Source: Planctomycetota bacterium (GTDB lineage: Bacteria; Planctomycetota; UBA8742; UBA2392). Taken from it: 64,000 nucleotides of DNA. The DNA lies in assembly GCA_020638675.1 (NCBI GenBank), contig JACKID010000003.1, positions 62,001-126,000 on the forward strand, in the 5' to 3' direction. Each line of letters opens with the position of its first letter. Positions within the stretch are counted from its first letter, which is position 1. The notes under the pieces are model-generated. The model had not been told where the DNA came from. It was given only the letters and a program-made list of their open reading frames with translations, and did not search any database. Positions 16,313 to 23,989 of this stretch are shown here, one piece after another. Made by a program: the position numbers and the translations under genes.

Positions 16313-16367
16313 CCCCGCCGTTTCGGGCGGGCGCAGACGCACAAGCGGCGGCCTGGTGGGCCGCCGC
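16313..16367. terminator. Bidirectional terminator region
   Basis: Two hairpins lie between convergent genes: CCCGCC-GTTTC-GGGCGGG (16314-16331) and GCGGCGGCC (16345-16353) with GGCCGCCGC (16359-16367). Confidence 0.65.
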
Positions 16368-16393
16368 GTAGTGTCGTGTTGCGCGAGTGAGGG

Positions 16394-17600
16394 CTACTTG
16401 TCTTTGCCCTTGCCGTTGTCTTTCTCGTCCTTCTCTTTCTTTTCCTTCTCTTCTTTTTCCTTCTTCTCTTTCTCTTCCTTTTCCTGCTTTTCCTTTTCTT
16501 CCTTTTCTTTCTTCTCGCGCTCTTCCTGCTGTTTCCGCTCGGCCTCTTCCCTGTCTTTCTTCTCCTGCTCTTCCTTGGCTTTGCGTTCGGCTTCTTCCTT
16601 TTCCTTCTTGGCCTTTTCTTCCTTCTCGCGCTTTTCCTTCTCTTCGCGCTCCTTCTTTTCGCGTTCGGCCCTTTCCCTGTCGGCCTTTTCCTTCTCTTCG
16701 CGTTCCTTCTTTTCTCGCTCGGCCTTCTCGCGCTCGGCCTTTTCCTTTTCAGCCTTTTCGCGGTCTTCCTTGGCCTTCTTCTCTTTCTCTTCCTTCTCGC
16801 GCTTTTCCTTCTCTTCGCGTTCCTTCTTCTCTCGCTCGGCCTTTTCGCGCTCAGCCTTTTCCTTCTCGGCCTTCTCGCGTTCTTCCTTGGCCTTGCGGTC
16901 GGCTTCTTCCTTGTCCTTCTTCGCCTTCTCTTCCTGCTCGCGCTTCTCTTTCTCCTCGCGCTCCTTCTTCTCTCGCTCGGCCTTTTCGCGTTCGGCCTTT
17001 TCTTTCTCTGCCTTCTCGCGTTCTTCCTTGGCCTTCTTGTCCTTCTCTTCCTTCTCGCGCTTTTCTTTCTCCTCGCGCTCCTTCTTTTCTCGCTCAGCCT
17101 TTTCGCGCTCGGCCTTTTCTTTCTCTGCCTTTTCGCGTTCTTCCTTGGCCTTCTTGTCTTTCTCTTCCTTCTCGCGCTTTTCTTTCTCCTCGCGCTCTTT
17201 CTTCTCTCGCTCAGCCTTCTCGCGTTCGGCCTTCTCCTTCTCAGCCTTTTCGCGTTCTTCCTTGGCCTTCTTGTCCTTCTCTTCCTGCTCGCGCTTTTCC
17301 TTCTCTTCGCGCTCCTTCTTTTCTCGCTCGGCCTTTTCGCGCTCAGCCTTTTCCTTCTCGGCCTTTTCGCGTTCTTCCTTGGCCTTCTTGTCTTTCTCTT
17401 CCTTCTCGCGCTTTTCCTTCTCGCGCTTTTCCTTCTCGCGCTTTTCCTTCTCTTCGCGTTCCTTCTTTTCGCGGTCGGCCTTCTCCTTCTCTGCCTTTTC
17501 GCGTTCCTTCTTTTCGCGGTCGGCCTTTTCTTTTTCGGCCTTCTCTTTCTCTTCGCGTTCTTTCTTCTCTCGTTCTTCCTTGTCTTTCTCGACCTTCGAC
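16394..17600. repeat. 117-bp coding minisatellite (39-residue units)
   Basis: Within the lipoprotein gene, four nearly identical 39-residue units (KKAKEEREKAEKEKAEREKA then EREKKEREEKEKRE) are flanked by two diverged copies, one with an 8-residue insertion, and by shorter 13- to 20-residue derivatives. Unit number probably varies between strains. Confidence 0.85.
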
Positions 17601-18439
17601 TTCTTCACCTTCGGGCGGTACACGTACACCCGCTCGCCGTCGTCGCGGTTGTCAGGCCGTCCGTGTTCGTCCTTCTCGTCCTTCACCTTCCGGCGCGGCG
17701 CCTTCTGGCCGGTGTACTTCTCGGCGTCTTCGTAGCGGATCGCGCGGTTCATCGGGCGCCCGCGTTCCGCGCCCAGGCAGCCCCGGTAGCTTGCGTTGCC
17801 GAAGCGCGTGCGGTTCTGGCGCGGGTGTTCGCACACCTGGTGAATGTGGCGCGAGTAGAACTTCCCGTGGCTGACCCACACCCAGCACGAATCCCGGATC
17901 TCGATCTCCCAGCGCACGCCGCGGTCATGGCAGCCGTCGCGGTCGTCCCAGATGATCGTCGGGGGCAGCGCGGCCCAGCCGATGTAGCCGCCGCCCTCGT
18001 ACCACACCACCCAGCCGCCGCTCCATTCGTAGCCGGGCACCCAGCACCAGTGGCCGCTGTAGTAGGTCCAGCGCCCGTAGTGCTCGCAGGCCCAGCCCCA
18101 TTCGTAATCGCTGACCCAGTACCAGCCGCAGTCATCGACCCACACCCAGTGCCCGTGGCTGTAGGGGCGCCAGTCGTCGTCGACGTCGCTCGGGTACCAG
18201 CAGTCGCCGTAGCCTTCGATGTAGGTCCAGGTGCCGAACGGGCGCAGCGAGTCGTGGTAGTAGCTGACCTCGACCTCGATGACTTCGGGCTCAGGCTCAG
18301 GCTCGGGCTCGGGCTCAACGCGCGGCGGCGGGTCGTCGCGATGCTCGTGCACCACAATCGTGCGCGTGTAGCAGCCGCCGAGCACGCACGTCACGCCCAG
18401 CGCCAGCACGCCCGAGAGCAGTTTGAGGTAGAGTTTCAT
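16394..18439 (-). CDS. DUF6600-type lipoprotein with long charged single-helix tail
   Basis: A 681-residue protein from the ATG at 18439, which has AAGGAG upstream. The signal ends with lipobox VLGGC. Residues about 55-180 are rich in W, Y and G (LRPFGTWTYIEGYGDCWYP, WRPYSHGHWVWVDDCGWYW, GGYIGWAALPP), the signature of the DUF6600 family. Residues about 285-681 are almost only K, E, R, A and D, with ER/K periodicity expected of a very long single alpha-helix. The helix is built from tandem 39-residue (117-bp) repeats. It is probably an envelope protein that spans or spaces periplasmic layers; that is inference. Confidence 0.85.
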   Translation of the reverse strand: MKLYLKLLSGVLALGVTCVLGGCYTRTIVVHEHRDDPPPRVEPEPEPEPEPEVIEVEVSYYHDSLRPFGTWTYIEGYGDCWYPSDVDDDWRPYSHGHWVWVDDCGWYWVSDYEWGWACEHYGRWTYYSGHWCWVPGYEWSGGWVVWYEGGGYIGWAALPPTIIWDDRDGCHDRGVRWEIEIRDSCWVWVSHGKFYSRHIHQVCEHPRQNRTRFGNASYRGCLGAERGRPMNRAIRYEDAEKYTGQKAPRRKVKDEKDEHGRPDNRDDGERVYVYRPKVKKSKVEKDKEEREKKEREEKEKAEKEKADREKKEREKAEKEKADREKKEREEKEKREKEKREKEKREKEEKDKKAKEEREKAEKEKAEREKAEREKKEREEKEKREQEEKDKKAKEEREKAEKEKAEREKAEREKKEREEKEKREKEEKDKKAKEEREKAEKEKAEREKAEREKKEREEKEKREKEEKDKKAKEEREKAEKEKAEREKAEREKKEREEKEKREQEEKAKKDKEEADRKAKEEREKAEKEKAEREKAEREKKEREEKEKREKEEKEKKAKEDREKAEKEKAEREKAEREKKEREEKEKADRERAEREKKEREEKEKREKEEKAKKEKEEAERKAKEEQEKKDREEAERKQQEEREKKEKEEKEKQEKEEKEKKEKEEKEKKEKDEKDNGKGKDK

Positions 18440-19067
18440 GTCTGACTCCTTGTGCGCCAAGCGCACGTCCAGCGCCCGCGAAGCCCAAGCCCCGCGGTCT
18501 GACCCAAACCAACTGACAGGGATGCAAGCATCGTGCCAGCCAAAACCAGCAAAGGACAGCACGATCCACCCCCATTTGAAGGGGTTTCGGGCAGGGCAAA
18601 CGCCAGAAGCACCGCCAGTTTTTCGGCAAGCACGACGGGTATCCGGCAGACGCTGGGGCAACGCCCAGCCCCCGAAGGGGGCGTCAGATGTTAGCCCGGT
18701 CCGTAAGGGCCGGGACCGGATGGAAAGAAGAGCAGAGCCCCCAAAGGGGGCGGCATACTCGTTGGTTCAAAGCTATGCCGCCCGCTCCGCGGGCTCTCGC
18801 GACGTGGCAATCAATACCCGGGGCTCACGCCCCGGGCTAACATATGTCGCAGCCTATGGCCGCTGAACTGCAACCGCGCGGCAGTAGCCAAAGCCCAGCC
18901 CGCGAGGGCTGGGGTGTATCGAACGAATCACAGATGAGCGTACGCGCGCTCCCCAGCCCTTGCGGGCTGGGCTTGGATTTGGTGCCGAAAACCGCCGTTT
19001 CCCTTAAGTACCGCGCGCGTGGGGGCCGATATCTGGGTGACGGATTCATTTAACCCGGAGATCACTC
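18440..19067. repeat. 628-bp intergenic region rich in GC palindromes
   Basis: No convincing gene is seen. Hairpins include GCCCCC-GAA-GGGGGC (about 18668), GCCCCC-AAA-GGGGGC (about 18738), CCCGGGGC-TCAC-GCCCCGGG (18817-18836) followed by CTAACATATG, and two inverted copies of AGCCC(G/T)CGAGGGCTGGG-type words at about 18895 and 18952. The style matches the dispersed palindromes at 20191, 13514 and 48088. The promoter of the MamK-like gene must lie in the last 60 bp. Confidence 0.7.
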
Positions 19068-20162
19068 ATGCAGCCCTCCAGCAACGCTCCTGCTTCCAAG
19101 CCGGCCGATGGCGTTCTTTATGTCGGCATCGACCTGGGCACCTCGCACTCCGCCATCGCCGCTTCCAACGGCGTCCGCACGGCCGTCGACTCGATTGTGG
19201 CCTACCCGCGTGACGTGATCTCGCAAAAGGCGCTGGGGCGCGACAAGCTGTTCGGCGCCGACGCCTGGCGCCACAAGCACTCCTGCGACGTCTACCGCCC
19301 GATGGAAAAGGGCGCGGTCAAATACCGCGACCTCGACACCGCCCTCAACCGCGACGCCGACAAGACCAGGCAGGCCGTGCGCGACCTGCTCGAGCACGTG
19401 GTGGCCAAGGCCAACCCCAAAGCCGACGAGCTGGTGTACGGCGTGATCGGCGCGCCCGCGCAGGCCAGCATCCACAGCCAGAAGCTGCTGATTGAGGCTT
19501 CGCGCGGCATCCTGGACTGCGTGATGATCTGCAGCGAGCCGTTCGCCGTGGCCTACGGGCTGCAGTTCCTGGAAGACACGCTGGTGATCGACATCGGCGC
19601 CGGCACGACCGACCTTTGCCGCATGCACGGCAGCCTGCCGTCGCCCGAAGACCAGCGCACGGTAAGCGCGGCCGGCGACGCGGTGGACCGCAAGCTGTTT
19701 GAACTATTGAAGGAAGCCTGCCCGGGCGCGAGCTTTACGGTCAACATGCTGAAGCAGATCAAGGAAAAGCACGCGGCGCTGGCGCGGGTGGACGAGCCGG
19801 TGAAGGTGACCCTGCCGGTGAACGGCGTGCCGACCGAGTTCGACATCACGGCCGCCATCAAACAGGCGGTGGAGAGCATTGTGCCGGAGATCGTGGGCGG
19901 TCTGCATGAGCTGATCGCGGACTACGACCCGGAATTCCAGGCCAGCATGCGCAACCACGTGCTGCTCGCGGGCGGCGGCAGCCAGATCATCGGACTGGAC
20001 AAGGCGATTGAAAAGAAGCTGAACCAGCTCGGCGGCGGCAAAGTCGCGAAAGTGACCGAGCCGGTGTACGCGGGCGCGAACGGGGCTTTGAGCTTGGCGA
20101 AAGATATGCCGGCAGAATTCTGGCAGCAGCTAATCGAACAGGAAGCCGCCGCGGCCAATTGA
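19068..20162 (+). CDS. MamK-like bacterial actin
   Basis: A 364-residue protein of actin/HSP70 fold, with GGAG before the ATG. Phosphate-1 motif is GIDLGTSHSAIAASNG (about 19-34), phosphate-2 is VIDIGAGTTDLCRMHG (about 168-183), and the adenosine motif is VLLAGGGSQIIGLDKAI near residue 300. DIGAGTTD followed by G-x-x-P-x-PEDQ-x-T, and HELIADYDPEFQA, match magnetosome MamK better than MreB or ParM by recall. MamK polymerises with ATP and positions organelles. No magnetosome (mam) genes are in the window. It stands alone between repeat-rich gaps, so a cytoskeletal role elsewhere is likely. Confidence 0.85.
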   Translation: MQPSSNAPASKPADGVLYVGIDLGTSHSAIAASNGVRTAVDSIVAYPRDVISQKALGRDKLFGADAWRHKHSCDVYRPMEKGAVKYRDLDTALNRDADKTRQAVRDLLEHVVAKANPKADELVYGVIGAPAQASIHSQKLLIEASRGILDCVMICSEPFAVAYGLQFLEDTLVIDIGAGTTDLCRMHGSLPSPEDQRTVSAAGDAVDRKLFELLKEACPGASFTVNMLKQIKEKHAALARVDEPVKVTLPVNGVPTEFDITAAIKQAVESIVPEIVGGLHELIADYDPEFQASMRNHVLLAGGGSQIIGLDKAIEKKLNQLGGGKVAKVTEPVYAGANGALSLAKDMPAEFWQQLIEQEAAAAN

Positions 20163-20190
20163 TAGCCGGCTGAAAGACGAGACTCTCACC

Positions 20191-20223
20191 TATTGAGCCC
20201 AAAGCAGTGCTTTGGGCTCAATA
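20191..20223. terminator. Perfect 16-bp hairpin after the MamK-like gene
   Basis: TATTGAGCCCAAAGCA (20191-20206) pairs with its exact complement (20208-20223) around a single G. It is a strong hairpin with an AT-rich base and probably terminates the actin transcript. Confidence 0.6.
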
Positions 20224-20241
20224 CATTTGCTTCGCAAGTGG

Positions 20242-20400
20242 CATTGCCTTCCAGGCAATGAGTAGCGGCGGCTTCCAGCCGACGCTTTCTCGTGCTGGAA
20301 GCACGAGGCACTCACGCGCTGGAAGCGCGTGCCACTAGCGCCGATGCGGCTTCCATACCGGCTCAACCGGCAAGCGAAGCGCGCCGTCGGGCAGGGCTCC
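20242..20400. repeat. Hairpin cluster with constant TTCCA/TGGAA loop
   Basis: Four adjacent hairpins have different stems but the same pentanucleotide loop: CATTGCC-TTCCA-GGCAATG (20242-20260), CGGC-TTCCA-GCCG (about 20269-20281), CTCGTGC-TGGAA-GCACGAG (20289-20307) and CACGCGC-TGGAA-GCGCGTG (20313-20331). The same loop recurs at about 48144-48162. No gene is seen between 20163 and 20499. Confidence 0.75.
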
Positions 20401-20499
20401 GGAACGTGTGCGGATATTTTCCCAAAATCCGCGTGAAGTCGTGTGCGTGTGGTGCGTGAACAGGTTGCAGCCCCTGTTTTGCCCCTTGGTCAGGACGCC

Positions 20500-22170
20500 A
20501 TGCGTAACTACACCCTGGGCCTTTTGGCCTGCACCCTGGTTTTCACCTTGTTGGCCGCGGCTTGCGACCAGTCGGGCTCCTCATCCGCCGGTACGGCCGG
20601 CGCCTCGTCATCCGGCGGCAGCAGCTCCGGTGGCGGTGGTGGCTCCGGCGGGGGCGGATCTGGCGGCACGACCGGGCTGACGCTCACCTCAACCGCGTTA
20701 CCACTCGCCACTGTCGGGCAGTTCTACTCGACGACGCTCCCGTTTGCGGGCGCGGCAGCAGCCGTGACCGTGAACATCACCTCGGGCGCGTTCCCGCCGG
20801 GGGTCAACATGACCTCAGCGGGCAACATCAGCGGCAATCCGGCGCTCACCGGCCAGTGGGGTGTTCAGATTGAGGCTACGGACGGCGTGACGACGATCGT
20901 CGCGCAGCTCAGCCTCACGGTGCAGGGCGTGGCCGGCAGCGGTCAGCTTGAGAACCAGCTGCGCCAGATCATTGCCCAGAAGAACATCCAGCCGATGCCG
21001 CAGCCGCCGGGGGTAAACCAGGCGCGCGTTGAGCTGGGGCGCAACCTGTTCTTTGACAAAGAGCTCAGCGGCAACCGCGACGTCTCGTGCTCGACCTGCC
21101 ACCACCCGCGCTTCAACTATGGCGACGGTCTGAACCTAAGCGTCGGCGTGGGCGGCACGGGCGGCATCGGGCCCGGGCGCGACCACCCGGCCAAGACCTT
21201 CGTGCCGCGCCATGCGCCCGCGATCTACAACACGACGCTCATGCCCGAGCTGTTCTGGGACAAGCGCGTGGGCATGCCGCCGCCGCCCCCCGGGCAGCAG
21301 CCGGGCCAGACCCAGACGCCCGAAGGCCCGACCAGCCTCAACCCGCTGGCGGCACAGGCGCTGTTCCCGATGGTCAGCATCACCGAGATGCGCGGCACCG
21401 GCCACAGCCTGGACGGGCTCAGCGACCCGGCGTACCGCGCGGCCATCGTGAATCGCCTGACGCAGTACTCGGACTACGTGACGATGTTCAACAGCGCGTT
21501 CGGCGCGGGGAACATGACGGTCGACAACATGGTGATCGCGATCGCCGAGTTCGAGCGCAGCCAGACCTACGCCAACGCACCGTGGGACCGCTACCTGCGC
21601 GGCGACAACAACGCGCTGACGGACGCGCAGAAGCGCGGCGCCAGCATCTTCTTCGGGCCGGGCGGCTGCGACGCATGCCACGGCGGGCCGCTGCTGACGA
21701 ACTTCACGACGCACAACATCATCATCCCGCAGTTCGGGCCGGGGCAGGGCCAGGGCGTTCAGGGGCGCGAGGATTACGGCTTCGAGAACGTGACCGGCAA
21801 CCAGCAGAACCGCTACCAGTTCCGGGTGCCCAGCCTGCGCAACGTGGCGATCACGGCGCCGTACATGCACAACGGCGCGTTCAGCAGCCTGACTGAAGTC
21901 GTGAACCACTACCGCAACAAGGCCGCCAGCACGAACGGGTTCACGGGCCTCAACATGGTGCAGGCCAATGATCTCGCGCCGACGCTGCTGCCGACCACCA
22001 ACGTGCTGCAGACGCCGAGCCAGCTTTTCCTGAACGTGCCGAACAACCTGTCGCCGCAGCAGGTGCAGGACATCGTCGCGTTCCTGGAAGCGCTGACCGA
22101 CCCCGCGGCCGTGAACCGCATGAGCGACATCCCCACGGTAGTCCCCTCGGGCCTTTCGATAGACCGCTAG
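20500..22170 (+). CDS. Di-heme cytochrome c peroxidase/MauG-family lipoprotein
   Basis: A 556-residue protein from the ATG at 20500. Lipobox LLAAAC, then a Ser/Gly-rich linker and an Ig-like putative domain (about 70-145). The C-terminal CCP/MauG domain has two heme motifs, CSTCHH (near residue 205) and CDACHG (near residue 390). RHAPAIYNTTLMPELFWDKR and RVPSLRNVAITAPYMHNG are family signatures. It would reduce peroxide or oxidise an unknown partner in the periplasm or on the outer surface. The extra N-terminal linker and Ig-like module are unusual for a classical CcpA. No partner gene is adjacent. Confidence 0.88.
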   Translation: MRNYTLGLLACTLVFTLLAAACDQSGSSSAGTAGASSSGGSSSGGGGGSGGGGSGGTTGLTLTSTALPLATVGQFYSTTLPFAGAAAAVTVNITSGAFPPGVNMTSAGNISGNPALTGQWGVQIEATDGVTTIVAQLSLTVQGVAGSGQLENQLRQIIAQKNIQPMPQPPGVNQARVELGRNLFFDKELSGNRDVSCSTCHHPRFNYGDGLNLSVGVGGTGGIGPGRDHPAKTFVPRHAPAIYNTTLMPELFWDKRVGMPPPPPGQQPGQTQTPEGPTSLNPLAAQALFPMVSITEMRGTGHSLDGLSDPAYRAAIVNRLTQYSDYVTMFNSAFGAGNMTVDNMVIAIAEFERSQTYANAPWDRYLRGDNNALTDAQKRGASIFFGPGGCDACHGGPLLTNFTTHNIIIPQFGPGQGQGVQGREDYGFENVTGNQQNRYQFRVPSLRNVAITAPYMHNGAFSSLTEVVNHYRNKAASTNGFTGLNMVQANDLAPTLLPTTNVLQTPSQLFLNVPNNLSPQQVQDIVAFLEALTDPAAVNRMSDIPTVVPSGLSIDR

Positions 22171-22184
22171 CGCTGGGGGCCAAT

Positions 22185-22218
22185 CACCGACGCGGCCAAC
22201 CCTTGGGCCGCGTCGGTG
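22185..22218. terminator. Bidirectional terminator
   Basis: Stem CACCGACGCGGCC (22185-22197) and GGCCGCGTCGGTG (22206-22218), loop of 8 nt, between convergent genes. Confidence 0.8.
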
Positions 22219-22866
22219 CTATTTGCGGGACTTGGCCTTGCGCCTCGCCGGCCTGGGCGTGCCCTTGAAGAGTGCCTCGATCAGGTCGCGGTAGGCGTGC
22301 ACCTGGCGCGCGATGATGGCCGGGTCGTTGTAGGTGCGCGCCAGGACGAACGCGCCCTCGAAGATGGCCTGGAACATCTCGGCCAACTCGTGCAGGTCGG
22401 CGGGAACGGCGGGCGGGTGCGCCTTCGCCGCCTGCTTGAGCTTGCCCTCAATCCAGTCGCCCCACTCGCGGAACTGGGTTTCGCAGGCCCGGCGCGCATC
22501 CTCGCTCCAGAGATCTTCCTGGTAGCAGTAGCTGGCGATCAGGCAGCCGGGGTTGTCGGGGGAGTCCTTGAACATCTCGGCCGTCAAACCGCAGAGCAGC
22601 AGTACCTGCTGAAGGGGGTCGCGGCTGAGCGATTCGACGCGCGCGGTCGCGTCGACGAACAGGTCGTGGTCCTGCCTCGCGAAGCGCTTCACCAGCTCGA
22701 GCGCGAGCTCATTCTTGCTCTTGAAGTGATAGAAGAATGCGCCCTTGGTGATGCCCGCGCCGGCGATCACCTGGTCAAGCGACGCGGCCGCGAGCCCCTT
22801 GCTCATGGCCAGCTCGAGCGCCGAGTCGAGGATGCGGTTGCGGGTTATGGTGCCGTCGCGGGGCAT
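22219..22866 (-). CDS. TetR-family transcriptional regulator
   Basis: A 215-residue protein. N-terminal helix-turn-helix: TRNRILDSALELAMSKGLAA followed by VIAGAGITKGAFFYHFKSK, the classic TetR recognition region. The C-terminal ligand domain resembles TetR_C groups found with AcrR/YcdC-like regulators. It is divergent from the fatty acid hydroxylase-like gene at 23050, and a palindrome at 22986-23007 lies just upstream of that gene, so it probably represses it. The effector is unknown. Confidence 0.9.
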   Translation of the reverse strand: MPRDGTITRNRILDSALELAMSKGLAAASLDQVIAGAGITKGAFFYHFKSKNELALELVKRFARQDHDLFVDATARVESLSRDPLQQVLLLCGLTAEMFKDSPDNPGCLIASYCYQEDLWSEDARRACETQFREWGDWIEGKLKQAAKAHPPAVPADLHELAEMFQAIFEGAFVLARTYNDPAIIARQVHAYRDLIEALFKGTPRPARRKAKSRK

Positions 22867-22985
22867 GTGTTGATCCTATACCATTCCGTCTGCTGCCATG
22901 GCGTTCCAACGATGCGTCCATTCTAGCTTATTTCAAAGGCCCTGGAGAATTTGTTCAGAAACTGCTTGCCGGGTCAGCCCGCATG

Positions 22986-23007
22986 TTATACCAACTAGTC
23001 GGTATAA
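22986..23007. promoter_or_regulatory. Probable TetR operator
   Basis: TTATACC at 22986-22992 and GGTATAA at 23001-23007 flank an 8-nt centre AACTAGTC. The 22-bp site is palindromic at 20 of 22 positions. It lies 43 bp before the start of the hydroxylase-like gene, in the divergent gap with the tetR-type gene. A weaker half-site, CTATACC, is at about 22874, near the regulator's own start. Confidence 0.7.
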
Positions 23008-23049
23008 ATAAAATGCCGCCTGGCGCGGCAACGGACACGGAGAACGACG

Positions 23050-23856
23050 ATGAATTGGGTAGATATCCTCGGACTGGTCACCCTTGGCTTCATTCCGGCC
23101 TTCATGCTGCTCGACCTGGTGCACCATCCCATTCGCTATGACGCGCCGCGCTTCTTCAGGCTCAGGGGCGTGCTGATGTCGGTGGGCGTGGTCGCGGCCG
23201 GCTTCGGGCTGGCCTGGTTCTGGGGGACGGTGCTGCAGTTCCCCTCGCTGCTCGACCTCTCGGGATGGAACCTGTTCGCGGCGGCGGGCGCGGGCATTCT
23301 CGTCTACGAGCTCGTCCACTACTGGTACCACCGCAGCGCGCACCGCTTCGACTGGCTCTGGCTCGCCGCGCACCAGACGCACCACAGCACCGAGAGCCAT
23401 GACGCGTTCGGCGCCAACTACACATCGCCGCTGGACACGCTCGCGTTCGGCAGCCTGCCGATCCTGGTGACGGTGCCGCTGCTGGGGCTGAGCCCGGGTG
23501 CCTCGGCCATAGTCGGCGCGTTCGTCACGTTCAACGCGATGTTCCAGCACGCCAACCTGCGCACGCCGCGCTGGCTTGGCTACATCGTCCAGCGCCCGGA
23601 AAGCCACGCGCTGCACCATGAGCGCGGCGTTCACCGCTTCAACTACTCGGACCTGCCGCTGTGGGACATCCTGTTCGGCACCTTCCGCAACCCGAAGGAG
23701 TTCGCCGCTGAAGTCGGTTTCTACAAGGGCGCCTCGGCGCGCATCCCCGCCATGTGGGCGTTCCGCGACGTGAACCAGCCGGGCGAAGACGAGGGCGAGA
23801 AAACCACGCGCGTCATTCCCACCACCACACAGATCGAGCAGCAGCGCGCGGCGTAG
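23050..23856 (+). CDS. Fatty acid hydroxylase/sterol desaturase-family membrane enzyme
   Basis: A 268-residue protein with several hydrophobic helices and the di-iron histidine boxes HYWYHRSAH (near residue 95), HQTHHST (near 113) and HALHHERGVHRF (near 190). These enzymes hydroxylate or desaturate lipids in the membrane using O2. The substrate could be a sterol, hopanoid, carotenoid or fatty acyl chain; sequence alone does not say. AACGGACACGGAGAACGACG precedes the start. It is divergent from a TetR regulator with a good operator between them. Confidence 0.88.
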   Translation: MNWVDILGLVTLGFIPAFMLLDLVHHPIRYDAPRFFRLRGVLMSVGVVAAGFGLAWFWGTVLQFPSLLDLSGWNLFAAAGAGILVYELVHYWYHRSAHRFDWLWLAAHQTHHSTESHDAFGANYTSPLDTLAFGSLPILVTVPLLGLSPGASAIVGAFVTFNAMFQHANLRTPRWLGYIVQRPESHALHHERGVHRFNYSDLPLWDILFGTFRNPKEFAAEVGFYKGASARIPAMWAFRDVNQPGEDEGEKTTRVIPTTTQIEQQRAA

Positions 23857-23872
23857 CGCGGATGGAACAGCA

Positions 23873-23897
23873 CCCCGGGGGTCGTTGGCCCCCGGGG
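23873..23897 (+). terminator. GC hairpin after the hydroxylase-like gene
   Basis: CCCCGGGGG (23873-23881) and CCCCCGGGG (23889-23897), loop TCGTTGG. Strong stem but no clear T-run. Confidence 0.5.
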
Positions 23898-23989
23898 ATC
23901 GCTCCGCCACGCGAAACAAATCCCCGCCCAGGCTTCGCCCAGGCCACATGAGTGATTCAGTCGCCGCCTGAAACCGCTAGAATCCCCCC

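Noticed and set aside
16394..17600. CRISPR-like regular repeats
   Set aside because: The repeats are coding, contiguous and have no unique spacers; no cas genes are present.
16356..17874. Plus-strand frames opposite the helical lipoprotein (Ser/Phe- or Pro/Ser-rich products)
   Set aside because: They are reverse images of the K/E/R minisatellite. The minus-strand frame has a lipobox, ribosome site and a known domain.
19068..20162. Magnetosome gene island
   Set aside because: Only the MamK-like gene is present; no other mam or mad genes are recognisable within the window.
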